DNA from: Pholis gunnellus
Taxonomy: Eukaryota > Chordata > Actinopteri > Perciformes > Pholidae
Length of the DNA stretch: 64,000 nt
Direction: 5' to 3'
Assembly: GCA_910591455.2 (NCBI GenBank)
Contig: OU342807.1
Location: forward strand, 20,138,486 to 20,202,485
The notes under the pieces are model-generated. The model was not told the DNA's origin. It saw only the letters and a program-made list of their open reading frames with translations, and searched no databases. The position numbers and the translations under genes were made by a program. Positions 36,175-48,800 of the stretch are shown piece after piece (the first letter of the stretch is position 1; every line of letters starts with the position of its first letter).

Positions 36175-39100
36175 TGTCTGTCTGTCTGTCTGTGTGTATA
36201 TGAGAATCTCACACACAGCTTGACTCAGTTTCAGAGCCATTTAATAATAATAATAATGTGTCTAAGGTGATTCTTTGGAGGTTGGTGAGGGGAACAGTGT
36301 TTTCTTCCTCTAGAATGAACGGAGATTCTTCTTAAATTCATTACCTGCTGCTCCACTGGTTTAACTTAATGATATGCTAATTAAAGATAAAAACCGAGTA
36401 TATGCTTAATCCCACTTGCAGTGATATCAGTACAGTGCTTTAAATTTCTGCTCTTAGTTTGGTCTTGTCTCATGACTCACAGTGTCATTCGGTTTGGTAA
36501 GGAAGTAGCTACAGTATGAACTCCCAATGTGCACATGAATAATCTCTCTGCCTTTTTAAACCGTTCATGTCCTGGTTCGAATGCTTTTCATGGCTGATTG
36601 AGTTTCAGCAGGAGATTTCCGGGTTAAGTGTGGATTCTCTAATTTACAACATCTCTCTGAATAATCTCACATTAGATTTATTTCATCAGATGTATTTCTT
36701 ACTTGATAAGAGTCATGTATCAGTAGGTCAAGTGTAGTGCTGCAACGGGTCATGAAACCCACGGATCAGATCGAAAATCTGATCGGCACAAAAGAAAAAA
36801 GGGAGCAAATATAACTTTTATAGATCCCTGATCATGTTTTGTTCGCCGCTGGTACTAATTGCAGATCATTGATGATCCACAATGTCAGATGTTGTTTAAT
36901 TATAGCAGCTGGTCTACAAAGCTCCTTCTTTGTTTGCCACCGTCCCAAACATCAATTCAACCGCTCTGATGTCTGTAAACCATCAACAATGCTACATGTT
37001 ATCCTCTTGCTTTGTTAAATTCATTTAGTGTTTTTTTCATGAAGGCAAACAATTCAAATGATTAGTAAATAAAAGATTGTATTTTCATTGATAAAAACAA
37101 ATCTTGTCATTAGTAGTTTTAATGATGTATCATAAGCTGCTTAGAGCGAGTGTAAAGTTCATCTCTAATATCTATTTATGTTGTGAAAACGTTTCCTTCA
37201 AACAACTGGATTTATTCAAGTTTCTCACCAACACTACGTTTTACGAGATTACATGTAAACACATCATGATAACGTTATAATTGACCTTTGCCCAATACTC
37301 ATTTTCACTGAACGGAGCCTGAACGCATCATCGAGTGTGTCGCTGTCTGCTTTTGTCTAAATGTTTCTCACTCTGATGCCGAACCACAACAAGAAACCTC
37401 AAAAGACCCGCTGGTTGAGTAACACCACTGGTTTGCAAATGCGTACACACAATGTGTTAACTTGTCTGCGTATGTCAATCATTCATCGGAGCTTACCACC
37501 AGTGTTGCTTCCTATTTCATCACTTCAAATCCGACAGACAGAGACCAGAGAGGCAATCTAATACAATCTGGGACTGAAAGAACCCCAAAATACACCAATC
37601 TTCCACTCCATGTGGGCATATTTAGGCTCTGTGACATATACAAATAATGTAACTGCTTTTTAGGTTCCTTACTGGCAAAGTGTTATTTAGGAGACCTTGT
37701 GTTTCTAAGTACTTTATTACAGCAGATAAGTATTTTTCCTCAACTCATTTGAGCTATATTTGCCTTCAGACCTTGTGAAAACGTGCTTGTGCAGGTTTTG
37801 CCTCTGTTTTCAGAGTCTCATTATCACCACTCTATCATCACATACCAGTGTCTAACTGATTGTTTCATGTGCGTGCTGCCGATATCAGTGAATGGTATTC
37901 AGGTTATTATGGGGCCGCTGTGGTGAATCGAAGCTCAGAAGGCTCAAATGCCCGAGGCATGCATGATGCACGTGTGTGAGAGAAACCTGTTCTGATACTC
38001 TTTCAGTAGGGGGTTGGTAGGGGGCTGGTAACACTCAGCATGGCTAATATCATCAACTACTCTTTATCCATTCGAAAAAAGTCCCCCGCCACTGTGATGC
38101 ACTGACAGGTCATCAGATGAGTCCAGACCAGCGTCTCTTAAGAGAAAATGAATGAACAGTTCCAGGGTTAAAATGTCTGCAGTAAAGCAACGATAAACAA
38201 GTGACTCGGTCACAAGAGAACATATTGTAATATTTGTAATAGTTCGTCAATAACGTACCACAAAACGTTATCGTGACTATCATTTGTTACATTGATTTAT
38301 AAGCTAGAGGTCTGAAACAGCATAACCAAATGTCCATGTCCCCCGTCCCTGCCCCCTCCCCCTCCCCCTCCCCCGCCCAGGTTCAACATCAAAGTGAATC
38401 TCCAGCTCGTCACCAGCTTCATGCTGACCGGCATCTCTGTTGGAGCCAAGTATGCCCAGAATGGACAGCTCTTTGCACGCTTCAAACTCACTGAAACACT
38501 TTCTGAGGTAACTGGATTGGTTGAATAGTCAACAGCAATAGACTTGCAATAAACAACATTGATTTCTGCCTTTTCTCTCTTTACTAGTGTAACTACTTAT
38601 TGGTGGCTCAAAGGTGCCGGCTAGCTACCTCTTCTGAACAGTGTTTTTTTTTTTTAATTTGTTACCTCAGGACACATTGGCTGGCCGGCTGGTGATGACC
38701 AAGGTGAATTCAGTCCTGGTGTTGCCATTTGGCCGTGAAGGTCACAGCAGCCATCCGCCTCCCGGGGTCAAAGAGCGTGTTTACGAGGCTGTGATCGAGG
38801 AGAAGACCAAGGACTACATCTTCCTAAGGATCTGCAAGAACTGCTGTGATGAGCTCGGGCTACTGCCTGACAGAGAACTACAGGTATGAAGTAGACCGCT
38901 CTGTTCTGAAGGCATATCCCTTTATTGAACGTCTCTACCTTCAGCAGGCCCAGCTTGATATTTATCGCTCCTCTTGCCTGAACATCGGCAGATGAAGCGA
39001 GCCGTTTGTGTTAACATTCATCATAACAACCCGCATCCTATCACTGAGAGCATCTTCTTATTCTCCTGGATACGCTGCTTGTGCCTGCGTACATGATACA

Positions 39101-39813
39101 ATTTCATTTCCCTAGCTCTGTGGGTTCTTAGAATATTTCACACAGCCTTGATCTTTCACGCTCCTCTCGCTATCGCATATCTCCGACTTTCCTGCTCCTG
39201 AATTCGTTGTTTATTTCACTTTCTTGCTTTGTCTTTCCTTATATCTCGTTCTTCTAATTTCCACACTCCTATCCCAAAGGCATTGCATACTTTACGGGAT
39301 ACTTGTTAGGATTGTGTCTCAGTTTGCATGATGACAAGGCCGTCCAGCAGTAGAAACCAAATCTTAGTGATTACATGATAGAACTGGAAGAAGCAAAGGG
39401 ATTGAATAGAAGTGTAAGCAACCAAGGCTCCCCAAAACATCAGGGTCAAAATAAACAACATTGTGCAATCGGCCCTTTTGTAGGGGTGTTGCAGGTGTTA
39501 CTGTCCTGCCCTGTCTCCCAGTCCCCGTTACTGGTCTTTTTAACTCTTGTCTACACAATTAATTTTGCTGTAGGTGGACGATCAAGTTCTAGAGACATCT
39601 TAAAGATCAAATCTTGATTTAGCTCTTGATTGGTTGGTTTTAAAAAAGTAATCAAGCTTGATTTAATTGGAAGGACGAGACTCATGAGCTCAAGTTAAAC
39701 CAAACATTTTATCCAAAATGATACAACCCTAACAAAAAGCTTTTGTTTCTGGGCTATTGTATTTGATTGGATTACTTTGTATTGCTTATAACATAGTATC
39801 CCTGCCCTGTAGA

Positions 39814-39848
<35 letters not shown>

Positions 39849-42800
39849 CTATATATATATATAGATATATATAAAATCTATAGTTAAACCAGGGTTGCTC
39901 TGACTGCTTGGTAAGCTCTCGGTGTTGTTTCTGCGTCAGGTGGAGCTCCAGTTCCAGCTGAACAGACTGCCACTCTGTGAGATGCATTATGCTCTGGATC
40001 GCATCAAAGATAATGCCATCCTTTTTCCTGACATTGGAATGGTCCCCACCATCCCCTGGAGCCCCAACAGGTGTGTATTCCACGTCCAAAAGTAAGATTT
40101 ACGTTGATGGCAGCCATCAATGTTTTATTCTGATTATGGTTTTCACCTCCTGTGTCTCACTCTATTGATTCAATGGGAACTCTGATACTTTACTGTAAAA
40201 AAGGTCAAACACACATAACAGATGGTTTCATGTTGCTGTATGGAAGAGGGAACCTTCTTTCCTGTTGCAGATGAATAGTGTATCTGCTGCTTATCTAGTC
40301 TCCAAAATATGATGATATGATTTGTTTTAATTGGATTTTGGATAAGTGTGGGTGTTTCATTAAATGTGAACAACGGAGTGAATTTAGCTGAAGTTAAAGC
40401 GCATCGTTTTCAGTTTCTTTATCGGGGTTGTTTTGAGTTATAACAGCAGTGTTCAGAAAGAGATACACCCTGCTGTATGTTTTAATATAAATACACACTT
40501 TTGCACTCTAACCACAAATATACAAAACCCGATAGTGAATAAAAGCATTGCATTTTGGTTTTGTGGTTTGAGGTTGCACCTTACTAGAATACAACATTAA
40601 CATTTTAATGGTCATTTTGTGTTATGATTAAAAGTTTTACTTGTACCTTTTTGTATAAAAAGCTGATGCCAAGATGGGCATCAAACAGCCATTTATAATT
40701 ATACCCACTACCTTGTTTTGACCTTCTTAAATTCTTAGATTTAGCGAGTGTGTTATAGCGTGATGGTAACCAAATTCATTTTAATTTTAAATGTGTTTAA
40801 TGTGTAAATAGATTCACAGTTGCATTCAAATGATCACTCACACTTTATTCAATAACTTAAGCAATAATAATAAGCCCGATGTGGTTGAACTAGTGTAGTA
40901 GATGAGCTACTATGCCTCTCACTCCACTCATTGATTGAGAATTAAGTGTTAAGACAGAGGTTTCCACCACATCTATCAGCTTTATGTCCTTTTTATTTTT
41001 AGTTTGGATGCCAAAACGCAGTAAATTAACCTCGAGTACGGAGAAGGTTGATCTGCTTATTTCACCCTCGATTGCATTTGTGGAGAAAGTAAAGTCGGAA
41101 TGAAAGAGTTGAGGTTTTTTCGTCACTCCTGACAGCACCCTTTGATCTCATCCATCCACCTGTTATAAACACACACACACTCTTGAACACTGAGATATCT
41201 CCCAGCCCGCCCCCCCCCCCCCAACTATGTCTCAGTTGGAGCTCAATCAATTGCTGTTGGTGGATTCACAACTTCAGAGGATGCAGTCTTCGTAATGAGG
41301 ACGGAGATGCTAGGATACGTGTGCTACATGCATGATACTTTCACACTATCAAGAGTATGTGCATTACATCATGTATGTGCATCCCTTTCTTCTACCCATC
41401 TGTATGGTTTGAAACACATCCACCCACCTCTGTGTATTAGTTAATATGCTGTTCTGTGCTGCCACTTTTTTATTTGTGTGGTAGTAAGGTAGCCATGCCT
41501 GTTGCACATTCATGTGAAGGATGTGTGTTGATAAAAACAAAAGTGGAATTTTGTTAAATGGTAAATGAACTTGTACTTAGTACGAGTCTTCGGACCACAA
41601 AAAGTGCTTTTACACTACATGTCATTCATCCATTCACACCCAGTCATACACTGATGACAGGCTACTAGTAGTGGGGTGACAAAATTGATTCTTAAATGCA
41701 TCACGATTCTCTCTTGAACGATTATAACGCGATCCAGAAATCTCCAAAATAGGAACATTAAAACTCAATTCTCAGCGTTATGAGTCTGTGACACCGGGCT
41801 GTCTGTTCCTTACCGCTGCCCCTGCGTCTTGTTTACGTTCTCAACGTTCTTCCGCCCCAACTAGAGAAGGGCGAAGCGAATCACGAAATACATTGCACAT
41901 TTCTTTTGCTATGGGTTTGCACCCCTGAGAATCTGAGCTTTCTTGCTATGTTGCACACTCTGGAAACGAGATACAACATCCATCTCAACATTTTTTACGG
42001 ACACAGCGATACTCTCATTCTACAACCAAAGCTAAAGTCATAGAGTCACTGAGGAAAGCAGGGAGGATGGTCGTAACCGTTGCCACAGAATCTAGTGTGA
42101 TCGTCGCCGCGCACTTTATCACTGTATGTATAGTTTAACCACATGTTTCAGAGAAAGCATTATTTTTGTACGACAGCTGAATGCTCATTGCCTACAACAA
42201 GGGGATTTGTTTGAAGAGGAGTCTATATTATTTATTTGTGAATAAAAGCAGCTTTTTATGTCAAATGACTCAGAACATGCTGAGTTATGTGTTTTTACTA
42301 CGAGGGTGCTGCTGCATGCCCAATGTTATTTATTTTCCTGTTGGTTCTCTTTGCAATGCAGGGAAATGTAACCCTCCAGTTGACACATCTCTTCTATTTG
42401 TTAATAATATTGTAATAACACAAGATAATGGAAGTAAATTCATTTGTTCTTTTATTATGAATCATTACAAATAAGCAGTGTTTCAAAATAACAAAGTCAC
42501 AGTGAGAAAAAATAAATCATGTATCGAAACATTTTGATGAATCGATAATCGTTTCATAATCACACCGTAGCCCTCTGAATCGAAGTGCAAATATTCTTGT
42601 ATTATCTATTTAATATTCAAATGGATTGCGAAATAGTAAGAAGTCTTGTAAGGATATCCTTGAATATTGATCCCCTGATCCCATTCACACATGACTCCAT
42701 GCAGGAAAATGTTACTTCAGACTGCATACATTTCCTGTCATTAAGTGCAAGAATTGTTCTCACCTCATCTCTGTCCCACTGAGGTTAATTAGATTAGCAG

Positions 42801-45800
42801 AACGTTTCTTTCTGTCTCATGTTCAGAGCTATTACTTGTTCATGAGGCAATATTTTATCTAAATGCTTGAAAACGGCTACTTTGACAAAATACATAAATG
42901 AGTAAGTTCATTAAAAGTTGATTTCTCTAATATTTTCCCCGTACTCCCTCAGGCAGTGGGACGAGCAGCTGGACCCCCGTCTGAATGCCAAGCAGAAAGA
43001 GGCCATCCTGGCGATCACCACACCCGTCACTATTCCCCTGCCCCCGATCCTCCTCATTGGACCCTACGGCACCGGCAAGACCTTCACGCTGGCACAGGCT
43101 GTCAAGCACATCCTGCGCCAGGACACCAGCAGGTTTGTTTATGTTTTTACTTGTTCCCCTTTTTCAACATTTGTTACATCATATTTTACCTCTGTTGGCC
43201 ACCAGTGGGATATTTGCACATCCTTTACAATTGTTTACCTTCCTTAAGCCCCCATTCTCTCTAATTTCTTCCATCATATCTTTTCATCTGCTTTATTTTT
43301 TACCAAAATGTGACAACGTATATCGGCCTACCTGTGTTGTGACAAAGGTCTTTTAACCAGGGTGTGTTTTATTTTGGACAACACAGTCATGTGTCCCTTT
43401 CTAATGCCACCTCTTTGTGATTTGCATTTGAAAATGAGTGTTTGTTCTTCAGACATGTTGGCCCTGAATGTTGGCCCTGATAGCTGGGAGCCCTGTCCTC
43501 TTTCCTTTCAGCACTTGAAAGGTGTTTGGTGTTGAGATGGAAAGACATCCGCAGTGTCCCGGCATGTTAATGGGTGTCAGTTTAAGTGCCGGGAAACTCG
43601 CTACATGTGAAGTCAATTTTCAGTCTTTGGTATTGATCAACAAACCTGTCAAATCCCACACATATTGTGGTCATTTTGGGCTTCACGGTAATTGAAAAAA
43701 ATATTTCTCATGAACTCATCAATCTACTCTCAATTGCCAGTTTATTGAGATTATCGAGAGTAGCTAAAAATAAGTCCTTTATAATATCATAAAGTTAGGA
43801 TTTATTAATGTGTTATACTGGGAGTTGTTTATAGTATTGAGTGTATCCTAAAATTACACCTCAGTAGAATATAGAACACTTCAACAGTGCATATTTTAAA
43901 TATTACTGATTTTCTTTTTCTTTTGATTAACCATCTTGAGAATGAATCAACAACCTGGACGTCACAAGCCTCCCTCTTTGGAGTAGACCGCTATCAGCCG
44001 CTGTGAAATAGTGGGTGCTATCGAGTGTTTTTAGGGACGGAAAGAGGAATGTAGATGTGAGCAGGTGTGTGTTTGTGTCGCCATTAAAATTGGCATCAGT
44101 CATTACAGCTTCAGGTGCCAAGGGAGGTCAGTCAGAGGGTGTGATCGGGCTTGGCTGTGCAGTGACCTCAGTTTCTAACTCCAGGGCAGTGACAGCCTTG
44201 GGTTTGACATTAAACATTCCAGAAAACACTGACTGAAGTTACAAAGCTGTGTAGTGTGTGTATGTGTGTGTGTGTGTGTGTGTTTTGTACTGTGTTGGCG
44301 TATGTACTCTGTAGTGTGCGTGTGTCACCACTCAAGGACAAAGAGTGCTGGCCATTTGGATGAATTTGTGTCATTTGTGATGGGTGCACACGGTTAGTTT
44401 GATCATCTTTCCTGGCCCGGAATGCTTTTTCCCACAAACCACAATCCGGTCAATCCCGTTGTATCACTTCAATTTGCCACACAGTGTTGTGTACCGATAA
44501 GACATCGCAAGATTTCCTTCGATTATCATTTGTCCTCATTAGTTAGCTCCCTCGCTGTGTGCAGACACCCACAGGAAGTCCTGCAGTTTCTTGTGTTTGA
44601 AGCGAAGCAATACAGCACAAGAACACGCGTAGCGCCCCGGCCTTAATGAAAAATGAATGCAATAACTCGGACAGTGTCCCCGGAACAAAAGTTCACATTT
44701 TCTGTTCGAATAAGGGAGACAGGGTTGTATATATGTAATGTAAAAGGAAAACCTGTGTAGCAATGTAATATTCATTCCTCATCTCACTTTGAATGCACTT
44801 ACTATTCTATCTTTAGGATGAATTATATATATTTTAAAAGTCGAGACAGGGGGAAGTGACCCCTCTGGACTTGTGCTGACTGCTCTTCATACTGTTAAAA
44901 TGATGAAGACGTACGGATCGTAGTCGGGTGTAGCTAATGTGTGTTATTGGACATGTTAAATGCATAGCTGTCGCTCGCTGTGATGTTTCACCACCGTTTG
45001 AATGGGTAACTATATAAAAGGCAGTTTTGCAAAGCTCAATTTGAACTAACTGTACACGCTGTAAAGCTTAAAGGTACTTGCTCTGAATCTACACGCTACA
45101 AGGCATTTTGTGTAAACACGTTTTGATCAGTCCAATTAGAGATTAACCTCTGACTCCAAGCTTTTGAAATAATAAATTGCATTGATGGGATGATGGATGC
45201 GTTGTCTCTTAACACAGACATTGACGACAGCTTGACATTGGGGAAAAAAATTACTTTTCATGACAGTCCTACAAATTAAAGGGAACCAGCGCATAAAAGC
45301 AGGTTGAAGGGTTATTTCTCTCTTAAATAGCGACAAAAATGTTAATGTGGAATTCTAATTAAGCAGATAGTTTCGGCTTTATGTGCCATGCTTTTGAGAT
45401 TTCTTCCACTGAGTTTCTCAGAAACTGTGTACCATGCGTTTCCTCTGACATCGTTTGTCTTCTGTCTCTACAGGGTCCTGATCTGCACACACTCCAACAG
45501 TGCAGCCGACCTTTACATTAAGGACTACCTTCATCCTTACGTCGAAGCAGGCAACGCGCATGCCAGACCTCTCAGGTATGGAAGCACACTTGCTTAAAGA
45601 AGACTTGACTGCTACGGGCAGAAAAACATGCTTTGTGTGCATTGTGTATGTGTGAACATTAGTTTAAAAGTGCCATGGTGTCTTAAAGCAAACATGGTGC
45701 TTTTAAAGGTATATTTTAATATAGTCTGTTTGCATTTATATATCCTATTTGCAGGCTGCACTTCATTCAGATTTTGAGAGGCCCTTTCGATTGTATACAC

Positions 45801-48800
45801 TGTAAAGGCGTTAACCAAACTTACCTCCAACACATGTATATTTAAGGTCTACAGCCGCCCAAAGCACACTTTTGTCTTGTAGTTGACCACATTCGTGACT
45901 TAGAGCAGTCCTAGCTTGTCTACTGGGAGCCATTTAAAACCCTTGACCTTGTATATAAATGCTCTGGTATGTAATGGTGGCTTCTTACAGAGTGAATTAG
46001 TTTCGATAACATATTTACTACCATTTTTTTAAATAAGAAAAACAATGGCTTGCCTTTTAAATTGCCTGTACTTAACATAAACTCCAGTTCAGTTAAATTG
46101 GATCCTTTGTATTCAGTGTCTGTTTCTTTTCTGTCGGAGGAGACCATCCTAGCCGGAGAGCTTCTGTATGACTATCACTCATACATCAACTAGATTAACA
46201 TTGTTGGAAAGCCTGCAGTCCCAATAATACATCCATATTAAACAGAGATAGCTTTTGGGCCGCAACTGTGACAGACAGATATTTGCTAACTTTTGAGACT
46301 CTACGAACTCTCCTGCACTTCAAACTCCACCTGAAGGCAACAAACAAACACACTCACGGATACACACAACTTCCTTACACCGCATCAGTGATTCTAATAC
46401 CATTCCAGCAACCTCAGAGGTCACAAATGACAGAAAAACAGTGTCTGCCTTGACATGCCAGGGCCTAACTAGGCCGCTGTTTTTGTTAAACCCCGGGACA
46501 ATAGGCAATCAACATGAGTAGGTTGTCTGATTTCTGTAGATTCCAGTGTCAATTGCCCCTTAATCACTGTAGCAACCTCTTCTCTTAGCTCCCCCTTGTC
46601 TACTTCTGGATGAGTGGGCTCAGTCAAGAATTAAGACCCCGTATGAATATATGTAGGACCCTAGTGTGGAAAGGGACTGACCGACATCACAAGGAGGAGA
46701 GGGCTTGCCTTCCTTTCTGTACTTTGCAGTCATGCATAGTATCTTTTCTCTTCCCTCCTTGAGGGAAGACTCCATCTTAAAATTGCACAATTAGGCACAG
46801 TTAAAATTTGAGCCCTGATGATTTGTTCTTCCCATATCAACACTAAGTTTGCCCTGTGTGAAGTGAAACAAAGGCATAAAGGATGCCAGATTAGGTCTGA
46901 CAAATTATTTGTTGCCGGTCCTGAAACAACTTTGTTGCTTTGGGAGTTCATTTGCAGACTCAGTTAGTCGGGTTGCATCCCCTAACCTGAATCTTTAAAT
47001 TGTTCGATAAAGCAAGTTAAGGGAACTGGTCGCATCATGCAAGACTCTTTCACACAATATGGATAGAATTTATTTAACGATGTATGTGAATCAAAAGTCA
47101 CGCTCACTGTTCACTTCATTCACATCGCAGGTTTATAAACCAAAACAGGATCTGAATGTGGACATCAGACTGATGAAGTGGTCCTCCTTCGGTCGTTTCT
47201 CTCTCTTCTGACAATTCTCCTATTTGTCTCTCTCTCTCTCAAGGGTATACTTCAGGAACCGCTGGGTGAAGACGGTGCACCCGGTGGTCCAGCAGTACTG
47301 TCTCATCTCCAACACGCACATCAATTTCCAGATGCCCACAAGGGAGGACATCCTCAGGCACCGCGTGGTGGTGGTCACCCTCAGCACCTCCCAATACCTC
47401 TGCCAGCTTGACTTGGAGCCCGGTGAGTCGTATGACAAGATATGTAGTCCTCTCGAGTGTAGTGGCAGGCTAAACCTTTCCTGAGGGGGGTTTCCTGGGA
47501 AAGCTGACAAACACCATTCACATTGTTCAGAGAACGTGTGAAGAATGAGCACAGACTAACAGGTGGACGAAATATTACAATCCCTCGATTATAATACAGT
47601 CAAACACAAGGATAGCCTCAAAAATGACCATTAGGATTCAGTCGGCACATAAAAGTAGTCTCCGCAAAAGGTGAACAAGGTAGTGTTTTAGTATTAGTCT
47701 ATGATACACTGCATTATGTGAAACTATATTTATGGAAATATGTAAATGTAATTCCGTCTCATGTTCTTTGGTCATCCCCACTGGCTCATATCCAGTGTTG
47801 GCAGCAGCAGAGAAACTGTACAAATTTAAGTTGTGTAAAAGACATGGAAAACAACCAGTTTGTCATTGCGGGCTAATAACTGACTCTGATGTGTCAGCAG
47901 GGGGGGCTTTGTCTGTTGCTTGGGAACACCATCTGCCTGTGTCTAATGTATTGTACATCATTAGCCCCTCTCCAGCTCGCCAGCGCTCCTCGTGTTCCAC
48001 GGTGATGAAAATCGTCGGGAAACGAGGCAATTGGCAGCCAGCGAGTCTACTAAGTAGCAATAACAAATCTCCCACCCCAAACACACAGATGCCCCAAGAA
48101 ATCTATGGTTTGGTGTGCCTCTAAGACTAGTTCCACCTTCAGGAGTTAGACCCACACATGTTATGCCCTGCTCATGTTATGTGGGTGCACTTCTATATTT
48201 AAATACACACTTAGGTTGACTGCCTATAGGTGCACTCGTAGACGTCTTCAGCTACGTTAGCCCCTGAAAAAGAACAACTTTAAACATTAATTCTTGATCT
48301 GCGTCCATTCATCGTAGAAGGCTGTTTGCTGGCTAATTCAATGTAATTATTATCTCTGATAAGTACATTTTGTCAAAGAAATCACTCTTAAAAGGGAAAA
48401 CTGTAAATGAGCTGTATTTCCCCTTTTTAGCAGATGTGCAGTCTAATATTGATTTGTCTGGATGCTGCTGGATCTTGCAGCCTTGTAAATAAAGGTTTAT
48501 GGTTGTACCTCACACTGTGGTCAATACGGGAATGTTGTTATCCAAAAGGAAGTTGGCTTCTATTGGGTTCACATTGTGTGTCAGGGACCAAAACACATCC
48601 AAGAACAATGTCAAATTCTCACAAAAATAATTGCAAAAACAACTTTTAAACCCGATCTTTACTGGAGTTATCTCTTTCACAGCTCTTGCAAGTCACTTTT
48701 AAAAGTGTGAAAAGGGTAGAACGAGACAGTGAAAGGTAGAATGTGAGAGACTGGGGATGTGAGGTGAAGCAACCGCCATTCAATATTAAACTGTCGTCTT

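Larger units (their letters stand above)
34004..40070 (+). other. helz: helz coding exons 9-15: central linker domain
   Basis: Exons: 34004-34111, 34273-34414, 34537-34692, 34967-35237, 38381-38507, 38671-38883 and 39940-40070. They encode residues 258-639. Strongly conserved blocks are ALLYDAHRPHF, TEIFGTFRQTVVFDFG, LSADQLFTQSVLDK, LHDLLYIEEIAQYKE, AKYAQNGQLF, DTLAGRLVMTKVN and LQFQLNRLPLCEMHYALDRI. In UPF1/MOV10-type helicases the matching region packs beside the helicase core; no separate activity is assigned. The 3.1-kb intron between 35237 and 38381 holds repeat copy B and a TG/TCTG microsatellite. Confidence 0.95.

Noticed and set aside
41209..41222. C run as a possible regulatory signal
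   Set aside because: A simple homopolymer with no accompanying structure or exon boundary.
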